From positions 196,616 through 260,615 of the forward strand of contig JANMYM010000083.1 in the NCBI GenBank assembly GCA_031382085.1: 64,000 bases of DNA, written 5' to 3'. The notes beneath the pieces were generated by a model. It did not search any database, was not told the origin of the DNA, and saw nothing but the letters and a program-made list of their open reading frames with translations. The DNA comes from UBA964 sp031382085 (GTDB taxonomy: Bacteria > Pseudomonadota > Gammaproteobacteria > Steroidobacterales > Steroidobacteraceae). The position numbers and the translations under genes were made by a program. This document shows, in pieces, positions 33,002 to 42,034 of this stretch (position 1 is the stretch's first letter; each line of letters starts with the position of its first letter).

Positions 33002-35089
33002 ATGAAAAACTTCGTAACGCTCATCGCGATTGCAGTTTTGACAGTGTGCGCAGCCGCCGGTGGCGCGCCAGTTGCGCGGGCCGCCAACGCCGTGGCACCC
33101 GCTGCTGCTGCGGCCACACCCGCGGTAGCGGCCGCTCCGGCGCTGCGCTCCGGCATCGATCTGGCGAATCTGGACAGTTCAGTCCGACCGCAGGACGACT
33201 TGTATCGATTCGTTGCCAACAAGTGGCTGGCTAACAATCCGCTGCCGGCGGATCGGTCGCGCTATGGCAGTTTCGATCTTTTGGCCGACCAGTCCGAGGC
33301 AGAAGTGCGCACGGTGGTCGAAACCGCCGCAGCCGCCAAGGCGGCCAATGGTTCGCGGGCGCAGAAAATTGGCGACTTCTACGGCAGCTTCATGGATACC
33401 ACGCGTCTTGCGGCCCTGGGTACCACACCGATTGCGGGCGAGCTGCGGCGCATCGATGCAATACGCGGCACGCGCGACTTGTTTGAATACATGGGCCGGT
33501 CGATACGCATGGGCGTGTCCATGCCGCTCGTTCTTTACGTCGGCCAGGACTACGCCGACTCGACGCAGTATCTGACCGGGGCCTACCAGGGCGGCCTGAT
33601 CATGCCGGACCGGGACTACTATTTGAATCCCGAGCAGAAATATGCGGATTTTCGCGCTGAGTATCGCAAGTACGTGGCGGCGCTGTTAGCTGCCGCTGGT
33701 GCGCGCGATGCCGCATCCGCCGCCAAGCGGATCGAGGCGCTGGAAACGCGGCTCGCCAACCACCAATGGTCGCGCGTACAGAATCGCGATCCCGTCAAGA
33801 CTTACAATCGCAAGACGCTCGCCGAGCTGCAGACGTTTGCGCCCACGTTCGATTGGCAGGCCTTGCTGGCGGCAGCGCGCATCCCGGCGCGGGCCCTGGA
33901 CATCAGTCAACCCAGCTATTTGCAGGAACTGGCCAAACTGACCCGCAGCACGCCGCTGGCGGACTGGCGCGAGTACCTGCGGCTGCAGGTGCTGGACAGC
34001 TGGGCGCCGTACCTGACGGCGGACTTCGAGCAGATGCATTTTGATTTCCACAGGAAGACCCTGAGCGGCGTCCCGGAGCAGTTGCCGCGCTGGAAACGCG
34101 CGCTGCAGACCATGAACGGTGGCGTCGGCGAATTGATCGGGCAACTTTATGTGGAGCGCACCTTCACCCCCGAGGCCAAGGCGCACGTGAAGGTGCTGGT
34201 CGACAACCTGCTGCGCGCCTTTGCACTGGGTATCGATGAGCTCGACTGGATGAGCGATGCGACCAAGGCCGAAGCGCACAAGAAGCTGCAGAGGTTCACG
34301 GTGAAAATCGGTTATCCGGATCGCTGGCGGGATTACACGGGCCTCGAGATCGTCGCCGGCGACCTGTTAGGCAACGTCCGTCGCGCGAATGAATTCGAAC
34401 TCGACCGGCAAGCTAACAAACTGGGCAAACCGCTGGACCGCAGCGAGTGGCTGATTACGCCGCAAACCGTCAACGCCTATTACTACCCGCCGATGAATGA
34501 GATCGTGTTCCTCGCCGCGATCCTGCATCCGCCATTTTTTGACCCCAATGCAGATGACGCGGTTAATTACGGGGCGATAGGTGCGGTGATTGGCCATGAA
34601 ATCAGCCACGGTTTCGACGACCAGGGCCGGCAATTCGATGGCGCCGGCAACCTGCGCGACTGGTGGACGTTGGATGACAACGCCCGTTTTCGACAGCGCG
34701 CCAGCAAATTGATCCGGCAGTTTGCCAGCTACAGGGTGCTGGGCGACAAGCCGGTAAACGGCGAACTGACAGTCGGAGAAAATATCGGCGACCTGTCAGG
34801 ACTCGCGGTGGCAATCAAGGCCTACAAGCTGTCGCTGGCAGGCGCGCCGGCGCCGGTGATCGATGGTTACACCGGCATGCAGCGGTTCTTTCTTGGCTGG
34901 GCACGGATCTGGACCGATGTCAGGCGCGATAGTGAAGCGCTGCGCCTGCTCACCATCGATCCGCACAGCCCGCCGCAATTCCGCGTCAATGGGCCGGTCA
35001 GCAACCTGAGCGAATTTTATGAGGCCTTCGGCGTCAAGGAGGGCGACAGGCTCTATCGCCCACCGGCCGAGCGTGTGAAAATCTGGTAG
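33002..35089 (+). CDS. Exported M13-family (neprilysin-like) metallopeptidase
   Basis: A 695-residue zinc endopeptidase with a signal peptide (MKNFVTLIAIAVLTVCAAAG) and an Ala/Pro-rich linker. The zinc motif is HEISH at residues 532-536 in GHEISHGFDDQGRQFDGAG, with the third ligand in GENIGDLSGLA; NAYYYPPMNEIVFLAAIL supplies the conserved substrate-binding NAY. M13 enzymes cut peptides of up to about 40 residues; this one works in the periplasm or outside the cell. A leaderless promoter stands upstream. Confidence 0.93.
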   Translation: MKNFVTLIAIAVLTVCAAAGGAPVARAANAVAPAAAAATPAVAAAPALRSGIDLANLDSSVRPQDDLYRFVANKWLANNPLPADRSRYGSFDLLADQSEAEVRTVVETAAAAKAANGSRAQKIGDFYGSFMDTTRLAALGTTPIAGELRRIDAIRGTRDLFEYMGRSIRMGVSMPLVLYVGQDYADSTQYLTGAYQGGLIMPDRDYYLNPEQKYADFRAEYRKYVAALLAAAGARDAASAAKRIEALETRLANHQWSRVQNRDPVKTYNRKTLAELQTFAPTFDWQALLAAARIPARALDISQPSYLQELAKLTRSTPLADWREYLRLQVLDSWAPYLTADFEQMHFDFHRKTLSGVPEQLPRWKRALQTMNGGVGELIGQLYVERTFTPEAKAHVKVLVDNLLRAFALGIDELDWMSDATKAEAHKKLQRFTVKIGYPDRWRDYTGLEIVAGDLLGNVRRANEFELDRQANKLGKPLDRSEWLITPQTVNAYYYPPMNEIVFLAAILHPPFFDPNADDAVNYGAIGAVIGHEISHGFDDQGRQFDGAGNLRDWWTLDDNARFRQRASKLIRQFASYRVLGDKPVNGELTVGENIGDLSGLAVAIKAYKLSLAGAPAPVIDGYTGMQRFFLGWARIWTDVRRDSEALRLLTIDPHSPPQFRVNGPVSNLSEFYEAFGVKEGDRLYRPPAERVKIW

Positions 35090-35139
35090 CCGCTGCGGCA
35101 GGTGCCGCAGGTCCAGAGCAAAAATTGAAGGAGCGTTTC

Positions 35140-35763
35140 ATGCGTGGCATTTTCCTGGCTGTGGCCGGTACCCTGGTATTGAGCGGCTGCGGTTACAACA
35201 GCCTGCAATCCCAGGACGAAGGCATCAAAGCTGCCTGGTCCGAAGTCGTGAACCAGTATCAGCGCCGCGCTGACCTGATTCCGGCCTTGGTCAATACGGT
35301 CAAAGGCTACGCCGCGCAGGAAGAGCGCGTGCTGGTCGAGGTCACGGAGGCGCGGTCCCGCGCCACCTCGATCCAGCTGACGCCTGAGGCCATCAACGAT
35401 CCCGAGGCCCTGAAGAAATTCCAGGCCGCGCAGGGCGAGCTGACCACCGCGCTCAAGAGCCTGATTGCCGTCAGCGAGCGCTACCCGGACCTCAAGTCCA
35501 ACCAGAGCTTCCTCGAATTGCAGGCGCAGCTCGAAGGCACGGAAAACAGGATTACCGTGGCGCGCAACCGTTACATCGCCGCGGTGCAGGCCTATAACAC
35601 CACGGTGCGCAGCTTCCCATCCAACCTGACCGCTATGGTGTTCGGTATGAAGGTCAAGCCGAGCTTCACGGTCGAGAATGAGGCCGCGATTTCCAAGCCG
35701 CCGGTTGTCAGCTTCGACACCTCGAAACCCGGCGCGCCGCCTCAGCCCGCACCTGCGAACTGA
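35140..35763 (+). CDS. lemA: LemA-family lipoprotein
   Basis: A 207-residue LemA protein with a lipoprotein signal ending LVLSGCG, where the cysteine would be lipidated. The LemA domain starts LQSQDEGIKAAWSEVVNQYQ and continues RRADLIPALVNTVKGYA, all helical. The C-terminal tail is Pro/Ala-rich. ATG 35140 is chosen because GGAG lies six bases upstream; a start at 35125 is less likely. It heads an operon with two TPM-domain genes, an arrangement common in proteobacteria. The molecular role of LemA is unclear. Confidence 0.92.
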   Translation: MRGIFLAVAGTLVLSGCGYNSLQSQDEGIKAAWSEVVNQYQRRADLIPALVNTVKGYAAQEERVLVEVTEARSRATSIQLTPEAINDPEALKKFQAAQGELTTALKSLIAVSERYPDLKSNQSFLELQAQLEGTENRITVARNRYIAAVQAYNTTVRSFPSNLTAMVFGMKVKPSFTVENEAAISKPPVVSFDTSKPGAPPQPAPAN

Positions 35764-35779
35764 ACAGCCAGCCGCGGTC

Positions 35780-36667
35780 ATGACAACCCTGAAGCGCTGG
35801 GCTGCGGTTCTGGCGCTGCTGCCGTTGGGCGGCCTGGCCGCCGCCCAGGAACTGCAGCCGATTCCTGAGCTGACAGCGCGGGTCACCGACACCAGCGGAA
35901 CGCTGACGGCGGCCGAGCAGGCAGAACTCGAGCAAAAACTGCGCACATTCGAACAGCGCAAGGGCGCGCAGATTGCGGTGCTGCTGGTGCCGACCACCCA
36001 GCCAGAGGAAATCGAGCAATACGGTATCCGGGTCGCGGATGCCTGGAAAATCGGTCGCGCCAAGACCGACGATGGCGCGATCCTGCTGATCGCCAAGAAT
36101 GACCGGCGCATGCGCATCGAAGTCGGGCGCGGTCTGGAAGGCGCGCTGACCGATCTGATCAGCAAACGCATCATCACCGAAACCATGACGCCGCTGTTTC
36201 GGCAGAATGATTATGCCGGTGGCATCGATGCCGGTCTTGACCAGATGATCCGCGTGGTCGACGGCGAAGCCCTGCCGCCGCCCGATGAGGGATGGAAGGG
36301 CGGTGCCTCCGGGTTGCTCGATTTTCTGCCGTTCCTGTTGGTTGCCGTTTTCATCGGTTCGATGCTGCTGCGCGCCATCTTTGGCCGATTGTTAGGTTCG
36401 ACGCTGGCCGGCGGGCTGACCGGATACCTGGCCTGGGCCGTTGCCCAGTTGTTAGGTGTGTCAATCGGCGCGGCTATCGCAGCATTTATGTTTTCGCTGC
36501 TGATGGGTACGGTGGGCGGCAATCGCTGGTCCAGCAGGCCCCGCCACGGTGGCTGGGGCGGCGGTTGGGGGGGTGGCGGCCTGGGCGGGGGTGGTTTTGG
36601 GGGTGGCGGTGGCTTCGGTGGCGGCGGTGGCGGCTTTGGGGGCGGTGGCGCCTCGGGGAGTTGGTGA
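35780..36667 (+). CDS. TPM-domain membrane protein with glycine-rich tail
   Basis: A 295-residue protein. After a signal peptide (LKRWAAVLALLPLGGLAAAQ) comes a TPM domain (residues 25-150; RVTDTSGTLTAAEQAELEQK and RRMRIEVGRGLEGALTD). One or two membrane helices follow around residues 185-245 and the last 45 residues are almost all Gly (runs like GGGFGGGGG). TPM proteins occur beside LemA and may act in envelope or photosystem repair; function is unknown. It starts 16 bp after lemA. Two GTTAG pentamers fall in its membrane segments. Confidence 0.9.
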   Translation: MTTLKRWAAVLALLPLGGLAAAQELQPIPELTARVTDTSGTLTAAEQAELEQKLRTFEQRKGAQIAVLLVPTTQPEEIEQYGIRVADAWKIGRAKTDDGAILLIAKNDRRMRIEVGRGLEGALTDLISKRIITETMTPLFRQNDYAGGIDAGLDQMIRVVDGEALPPPDEGWKGGASGLLDFLPFLLVAVFIGSMLLRAIFGRLLGSTLAGGLTGYLAWAVAQLLGVSIGAAIAAFMFSLLMGTVGGNRWSSRPRHGGWGGGWGGGGLGGGGFGGGGGFGGGGGGFGGGGASGSW

Positions 36668-36669
36668 GC

Positions 36670-37167
36670 ATGCAATTCCTGCGCGTCTTGCGGCATTTGT
36701 TGGCGACCGACTGGGCGACGCGGCGTCGCTTCGATGCTGAGGTGCTGGGTGCCATCGAGGCTGCGGTCCGTGACGTCGAGTCGCGGCATTCCGGCGAAAT
36801 TCGCGTCGCCATCGAAACGGCATTCGATCTTCCAGAGCTCTGGCACGGGCTCAGTGCACGGCAGCGCGCTCTGCAGGTATTCGGGTTTCTGGGTGTCTGG
36901 GATACCGCGGCCAATAATGGTGTGCTCATTTATGTACTGAACGCCGACCACGCCGTGGAAATCGTCGCGGACCGCGGGATTGCCGCCCGGGTCCTGGCGG
37001 CCGAATGGGATGCGGTGTGCCGCAACATGGAAGACCATTTCCGCGCCGGACGATTTCGCGAGGGTTCGGTGGCAGGCGTGACGGCTGTTGGCGGGTTGCT
37101 GCAGCAGCACTTTCCGGACGCCCGTGGCGATCGCAATGAGCTGCCGGATCAGGCCGTGCTGCTTTAG
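36670..37167 (+). CDS. Short TPM-domain protein
   Basis: A 165-residue protein with one TPM domain and no signal peptide or membrane helix; HSGEIRVAIETAFDL and NGVLIYVLNADHAVEIVADR mark the domain. It overlaps or abuts the preceding gene: GTG 36664 would overlap its stop, ATG 36670 follows by 2 bp. It is the third gene of the lemA operon and probably faces the cytoplasm, whereas the first TPM domain is exported, so the pair may form two sides of one envelope complex. That is inference. Confidence 0.85.
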   Translation: MQFLRVLRHLLATDWATRRRFDAEVLGAIEAAVRDVESRHSGEIRVAIETAFDLPELWHGLSARQRALQVFGFLGVWDTAANNGVLIYVLNADHAVEIVADRGIAARVLAAEWDAVCRNMEDHFRAGRFREGSVAGVTAVGGLLQQHFPDARGDRNELPDQAVLL

Positions 37168-37186
37168 CGTAGCGCCGAATCAGTGC

Positions 37187-37192
37187 GATAAT
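37187..37192 (+). promoter_or_regulatory. -10-like GATAAT before L,D-transpeptidase gene
   Basis: GATAAT ends nine bases before ATG 37202; TTTAGC at 37163-37168, 18 bases upstream, is a poor -35. The layout suggests a leaderless or near-leaderless message. Confidence 0.35.
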
Positions 37193-37201
37193 CCCCGGCC
37201 C

Positions 37202-38413
37202 ATGAGCACGGTAACTTCCAGAAGCATGCGTCCCTGTATTCGCGCCGCCGTCCTCACGCCATTGGCGGCCGCCTTGCTAACAAGCTGTTCCCTGGTCGGT
37301 GGCCCCTGGCAGAAGCCCAAGGCGCCGCCGCCACCACCTCCGCCACCGGCCGAAGCACCTCTGGCGCAACCGACACACCGCTTCGTGCTGGCCAACGACC
37401 AGCAGGACCTCGTCGGCCAGGTCGTGGTCACCAAATCGCGCAAGGAGGACACGCTGTCGGACATCGCGCGCCGATTCAACATCGGCTACGAAGAGCTGGT
37501 GCGCTCCAATCCCAAGGTCGATCCCTGGTTGCCGGGCGATGGTCGTGAAATCGTTGTACCGACGCGTTTCATCCTGCCTAACGCACCGCGCGAGGGCATC
37601 GTCATCAACGTCGCTGCGATGCGCATGTTCTTCTACCCGAAACGCAAACCAGGCGAGCCACAGGTCGTTTACACCCACCCGATCGGCATCGGCAAAGTCG
37701 GCTGGTCGACGCCTGAAGGCACCACCAGGATCATTCGCAAGAAAAAAGATCCGGTCTGGGTGCCAGGGCCCGGCGTACGCGCCGAGCACAAGGAAAACGG
37801 CGAGATACTGCCGCCGGTAGTCGGTCCGGGGCCCGAAAATCCGTTAGGCAACCGGGCCATGTATCTGGGCTGGTCGCAGTTTTTGATTCACGGGACCAAC
37901 AAGCCGTATGGCGTCGGGCTGCGCTCCAGCCACGGCTGCATCCGCCTGTACCCCGAAGACATCGAACCCATTTTTGACATGGCTCAGGTCGGCGACAAGG
38001 TAACGGTCGTGAACCAGCCCTATTTGTTCGGCTTGGAAAACGGCGAACTTTACCTGCAGAACTTTGACGTGCTGGAGGACGATCCACGCGACTTCAAGAA
38101 AAAGCAGCGCGCGCTGATCGACAAGGCCGTCTCGAAGCATGTGCTGGCGCAGCTGAAAGCCGCGAAGCAGGCCATCGACTACCAGATCGTCGCCCAGCAT
38201 GCGCACGATCCCTCCGGGGTCCCGGTATCCATTTCACGCGCGGATGCCACGTTCGACGCGGTGATTGCCGGCGCGCCGCGCGTGCGCAATGCCGTGCCAC
38301 TGGGCGCGACCTGGGATGGCGTGTCTAACAACCAGGTCGACGAAGCAACGTTCAACACCATGCTTACCGAAGAGAAGCCGGATCCTGCGCCGGCTCCCAA
38401 GACCGGAACCTGA
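37202..38413 (+). CDS. L,D-transpeptidase lipoprotein with LysM domain
   Basis: A 403-residue envelope protein. The lipobox is LLTSCSLVG, then a run of prolines, then a LysM-type domain (KEDTLSDIARRFNIGYEELV) that binds peptidoglycan, then a YkuD catalytic domain with HGTNKPYGVGLRSSHGCIRL (His244, Cys246). YkuD enzymes make 3-3 cross-links in the cell wall or attach lipoproteins to it. About 150 residues follow the catalytic domain without known motifs. The M1 peptidase gene starts 25 bp after it and may be co-transcribed. Confidence 0.93.
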   Translation: MSTVTSRSMRPCIRAAVLTPLAAALLTSCSLVGGPWQKPKAPPPPPPPPAEAPLAQPTHRFVLANDQQDLVGQVVVTKSRKEDTLSDIARRFNIGYEELVRSNPKVDPWLPGDGREIVVPTRFILPNAPREGIVINVAAMRMFFYPKRKPGEPQVVYTHPIGIGKVGWSTPEGTTRIIRKKKDPVWVPGPGVRAEHKENGEILPPVVGPGPENPLGNRAMYLGWSQFLIHGTNKPYGVGLRSSHGCIRLYPEDIEPIFDMAQVGDKVTVVNQPYLFGLENGELYLQNFDVLEDDPRDFKKKQRALIDKAVSKHVLAQLKAAKQAIDYQIVAQHAHDPSGVPVSISRADATFDAVIAGAPRVRNAVPLGATWDGVSNNQVDEATFNTMLTEEKPDPAPAPKTGT

Positions 38414-38438
38414 GACCATGCTGGGTGAAGAGAGGCCG

Positions 38439-40334
38439 ATGCGCCTGGGGTCCTGGCGGGTTTCGTTGGCATTTGTGGCGGTCGCATTTTTTGCCGCGGC
38501 GCAATTGCGCGCGGCGCAACCAGCCGACGGCCCGCAGAGCGGCCGCGACTATCATTCACTGTCCAATCTCGCGCAGATGCGGGTCCAGCACCTTGATCTG
38601 TATCTCGATGTCGTATTCGCCAAGCAGCGATTGTCCGGCGTGGTCGATCTGAAAGTGGAGCGACTGGATGAAAACGCCCGCGTGCTGGTGCTGGATACGC
38701 GCGATCTTTCCATCCGCAGGATATGGTTGTTAGCAGATGGGCGGCCGCAACAGGTCTTGCCGTTTGCGCTGGGCGAACCGGTCGGCACCCTCGGCCAGGC
38801 GCTGACCATCGAGCTGCCGGCGGAGCACCGCGATCGAAACTTCGCGGTGCGCATCTCCTACCAGACGCGACCGCAAGCGTCCGGCCTGCAATGGCTGACG
38901 CCGGCCCAGACAGCGGGCAAGGCTGAGCCATTTCTGTACACGCAATCGCAGCCTATCCACGCCCGCAGCTGGATCCCGCTGCAGGATTCGCCGCAGGTTC
39001 GCGTGACCTACAACGCCGAGATTCACACGCCGGCCGGGCTGCGTGCGGTCATGAGTGCCGACAATAGTCCCGAGTTATCCGCCGACAATGTGTACCGCTT
39101 TGTGATGCCGCAGCGCATCCCGCCCTATTTGTTCGCACTGGCCGTCGGAAAGCTGGAATTTCGCGCCATCGGCGAGCGCACCGGCGTCTACGCCGAGCCG
39201 TCGGTCGTGCAGGCGGCTGCATGGGAATTTGCCGAAACGGAAAACATGGTCAAGGCCTGTGAGAGCCTGTTCGGCCCTTATCGCTGGGGCCGTTACGACA
39301 TGCTCATTCTGCCGCCCGCATTCATGTTCGGGGGCATGGAGAATCCACGTTTGTCGTTCATCACGCCGACGGTGCTGGCGGGCGACCGCAGTCTGGTGTC
39401 GCTGATCGCGCACGAGCTGGCGCATTCCTGGTCGGGCAATCTGGTAACCAATGCGACCTGGCGCGATTTCTGGCTCAACGAAGGCTTCACCGTATTTCTG
39501 GAGCGGCGCATTCTAGATGTGCTGTATGGCGACAAGCGCCGCGAAATGGAAGACACGCTGGGCCTGCAGTCCTTGCAGCGCAGTCTGCGGACGCTGGAAA
39601 AGCCGCTGACAATCCTGGCAGTCGACTTGCGTGGCCGCGATCCGGATGACGGCTTGTCCGACATCCCGTATGAAAAGGGGCGCTTGTTCCTGGGCTGGCT
39701 GCAAGCCAGGGTCGGGCGCGCCGAACTGGACGACTTCCTCAAGGGCTATTTCGATCACTTTGCGTTCCAGAGCATTTCCACGGAACAGTTTCGCGATTAC
39801 CTGCTCGCCAATTTGTTAGCTGCCCGGCCGGGCCTGGTTTCCGGGGCGGAGCTCGATGAGTGGTTGTACGCACCGGGCTTGCCGCGCAGTGCCGTGCTGC
39901 CGTCATCCGACGCCTTCGCCAGGGTCGACGCGGCGCGCAGACAGTGGCTGGCCGGCAAGCTTGCCGCCGCCGCGCTGCCGGTCGCGGCATGGAGCACGTT
40001 TGAGTGGTTGCATTTCCTCAACAACATGCCGGCGAAACCGCCGCTCACGAAGCTGGCCGAGCTGGACGCGGCCTTCAAGCTCACCGGCCAGCGCAATGCC
40101 GAGATTGCGCACAGCTGGCTGTTGAATGCGATTCACGCAGGCTACCAGCCGGCCTATCCAAGGCTCGAGGAATATCTCAGCAGCATCGGCCGGCGCAAAC
40201 TTGTGAAACCTCTCTATGAGGCGCTGATGAAGACCGCCGCCGGCAGTGAGTTCGCGGCGCGAGTCTACGAAATCGCCCGGCCCGGCTATTATTCGGTGCT
40301 GCAGTCCACGCTGGATCCGATCGTTCGCAACTAA
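38439..40334 (+). CDS. Exported M1-family aminopeptidase, leukotriene-A4-hydrolase-like
   Basis: A 631-residue zinc aminopeptidase with a signal peptide (LAFVAVAFFAAAQLRA). The exopeptidase motif GGMEN and the zinc site HELAH (325-329) plus Glu348 in NEGFTVFLE match M1 exactly. The C-terminal helical domain (KLAELDAAFKLTGQRNAEIA) is like that of leukotriene A4 hydrolase. It removes N-terminal amino acids in the periplasm. ATG 38439 is chosen because AGAGAGG stands just upstream; ATG 38418 is an alternative. Confidence 0.93.
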   Translation: MRLGSWRVSLAFVAVAFFAAAQLRAAQPADGPQSGRDYHSLSNLAQMRVQHLDLYLDVVFAKQRLSGVVDLKVERLDENARVLVLDTRDLSIRRIWLLADGRPQQVLPFALGEPVGTLGQALTIELPAEHRDRNFAVRISYQTRPQASGLQWLTPAQTAGKAEPFLYTQSQPIHARSWIPLQDSPQVRVTYNAEIHTPAGLRAVMSADNSPELSADNVYRFVMPQRIPPYLFALAVGKLEFRAIGERTGVYAEPSVVQAAAWEFAETENMVKACESLFGPYRWGRYDMLILPPAFMFGGMENPRLSFITPTVLAGDRSLVSLIAHELAHSWSGNLVTNATWRDFWLNEGFTVFLERRILDVLYGDKRREMEDTLGLQSLQRSLRTLEKPLTILAVDLRGRDPDDGLSDIPYEKGRLFLGWLQARVGRAELDDFLKGYFDHFAFQSISTEQFRDYLLANLLAARPGLVSGAELDEWLYAPGLPRSAVLPSSDAFARVDAARRQWLAGKLAAAALPVAAWSTFEWLHFLNNMPAKPPLTKLAELDAAFKLTGQRNAEIAHSWLLNAIHAGYQPAYPRLEEYLSSIGRRKLVKPLYEALMKTAAGSEFAARVYEIARPGYYSVLQSTLDPIVRN

Positions 40335-40394
40335 CAGTCCGCGCTGCGCGCTCGCTCGCTGTGCTAACCTTCGCGCAGCGACGACAGGTGATCT
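40335..40394. promoter_or_regulatory. Gap before sheath gene
   Basis: Sixty bases with two GTTAG-type pentamers, one right after the M1 stop codon and one around 40363. AGGTGA lies four bases before the TTG start of the sheath gene and is a good ribosome-binding site. I saw no clear -10 box, so the sheath gene could be transcribed from upstream. Confidence 0.35.
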
Positions 40395-42029
40395 TTGGCT
40401 GAGCAAGCCCTCTCCGGAATAACAATTGCCGAGCAAAACGGGCCGGAGCACGCGATTGCGCGTGCCGCCGTGTCCGCGACCGCCTTTGTCGGCCGCACCC
40501 TCAAGGGCCCCGTCAACACACCTGTTAGCATCGCGAGCTTCGCCGACTATCAACGGGTCTTCGGCGGCGTGTGGCAGCCTGCCACGCTGTCCTATGCCAT
40601 CGAGCAGTATTTCGACAATGGCGGACGGCACGCCATCATCGTCCGCGTTGCCAATGGCGGACGGCCGCCGACCATTACGCTGCCCACCACCGGTGCGTGC
40701 CTCACGTTGCTCGGGCTATGGCCCGGAACGCGCGAGTTTCTGCGCGCGTCCGTCGACTATGACGGCATCGCTGCCCATGAACCGGACCGTTTCAATCTCG
40801 TGTTGCAACGGACGCGCGCGGCAAATTCCGAACGGGTCGAAGACCAGGAAATTTTTCGCCGCCTGAGCGTCAAGGCGGGCGCCAGCAGACACGTGGTCGA
40901 AGCGCTGACGGAATCGCGCCTGGCGCGGGTGCATGGCGAAGTCCCGGCACAGCGGCCCAACCGCACGCCCGCTGCGGCCAGCGGCGCGGTCGTGGGTTAC
41001 GTTAACGCCAACACTGACGGCGATGATGGCCAGCCACTGTCAGACTATGACGTGATCGGCGCAGCGGCGGCGCATTCCGGCTTGTTCGCGCTGCAGGGGG
41101 CGCCGGCATTCGCCATGTTGTGCATTCCACCGTTGACCCGCGATCAGGATGTGGGCCTCAGCACCTGGCTGGTGGCAACGCGTATCTGCCGGCTGCGCCA
41201 CGCGATGCTGCTGGTCGATCCGCCGGCGAGCTGGGCAACTGCGCAGCAGGCCATCGACGGTGCACGCCAGTGGCCGCTGCGCGCCGACAATGCCGCCATG
41301 TATTTCCCACGGTTGTTAGCTTTCGATCGCCTGCGCGGCCGATTCGAGCTGTTCGCCAATTGCGGCGCGGTCGCCGGCATGCTGGCGCGCGGCGACGAGT
41401 CCCTGCCGCTGTGGTCCGCGCAGCGCGACGACCAGCTGGTGCTGCGACCGAACATGCGACCCGGCTGCAATGTCGGCGAGACCGACCGGCAGCGCCTGGC
41501 ACAGTTCTCGATCAATTCGTTCCTCACGGTGCGCGTGGCGCCGGACACCGCCGACACGCTCGGACCGCGCACGCTGGCGGATGGCAACTCCGGCACCAAC
41601 GACTGGCGCTACCTGCGGGCGCGGCGCCTGGCGCTGTTCGTGACCGCCAGCATTGAACAAGGCACGCGCTGGACAGTTTTCGAAAACAACGATCAGTACA
41701 CCTGGTTGCGGGTACGCGGACAGGTCGAGGCGTTCCTGGAATTGCTATACCAGGAAGGCGCGTTCCCGCAAGCGGCAGCCGATGAGGCTTACTTCGTCAT
41801 TTGCGACGGGCGCCTCAACGACCCCGAGGCGCGGGCCGCCGGAAAATTGCACATCCTGTTCGGGATCGCGGCGTCACGTCCCGGTGATTACCACGCCTGG
41901 TTGCTGACCCACCAGTCGGGGTCGAGTCGCGTTCGTCAAGTCTCGGTCAACCGTTTGGCTACGGCCGGCGTCCGGGTGACGCAGGAAATCGAGACCGCGC
42001 TACTGCGCAGCATCGTCAGCACCGGCTGA
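40395..42029 (+). CDS. Lone contractile-tail sheath-like protein
   Basis: A 544-residue protein of the phage tail sheath family, as found in contractile phage tails and extracellular contractile injection systems. The N-terminal segment SATAFVGRTLKGPVNTPVSI followed by FADYQRVFGG and FDNGGRHAIIVRV, and the C-terminal WTVFENNDQYTWLRVRGQVE, are characteristic. It starts at TTG 40395 after a good ribosome-binding site. No tube, baseplate, spike or ATPase gene is near, so this is an orphan. It may serve a distant injection system or have been given another role. Confidence 0.85.
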   Translation: MAEQALSGITIAEQNGPEHAIARAAVSATAFVGRTLKGPVNTPVSIASFADYQRVFGGVWQPATLSYAIEQYFDNGGRHAIIVRVANGGRPPTITLPTTGACLTLLGLWPGTREFLRASVDYDGIAAHEPDRFNLVLQRTRAANSERVEDQEIFRRLSVKAGASRHVVEALTESRLARVHGEVPAQRPNRTPAAASGAVVGYVNANTDGDDGQPLSDYDVIGAAAAHSGLFALQGAPAFAMLCIPPLTRDQDVGLSTWLVATRICRLRHAMLLVDPPASWATAQQAIDGARQWPLRADNAAMYFPRLLAFDRLRGRFELFANCGAVAGMLARGDESLPLWSAQRDDQLVLRPNMRPGCNVGETDRQRLAQFSINSFLTVRVAPDTADTLGPRTLADGNSGTNDWRYLRARRLALFVTASIEQGTRWTVFENNDQYTWLRVRGQVEAFLELLYQEGAFPQAAADEAYFVICDGRLNDPEARAAGKLHILFGIAASRPGDYHAWLLTHQSGSSRVRQVSVNRLATAGVRVTQEIETALLRSIVSTG

Positions 42030-42034
42030 CCCGG

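Noticed and set aside
40395..42029. Prophage or tail-derived bacteriocin locus
   Set aside because: Only a sheath-like gene is present; neighbours are metabolic genes, with no integrase, lysis or other tail genes.
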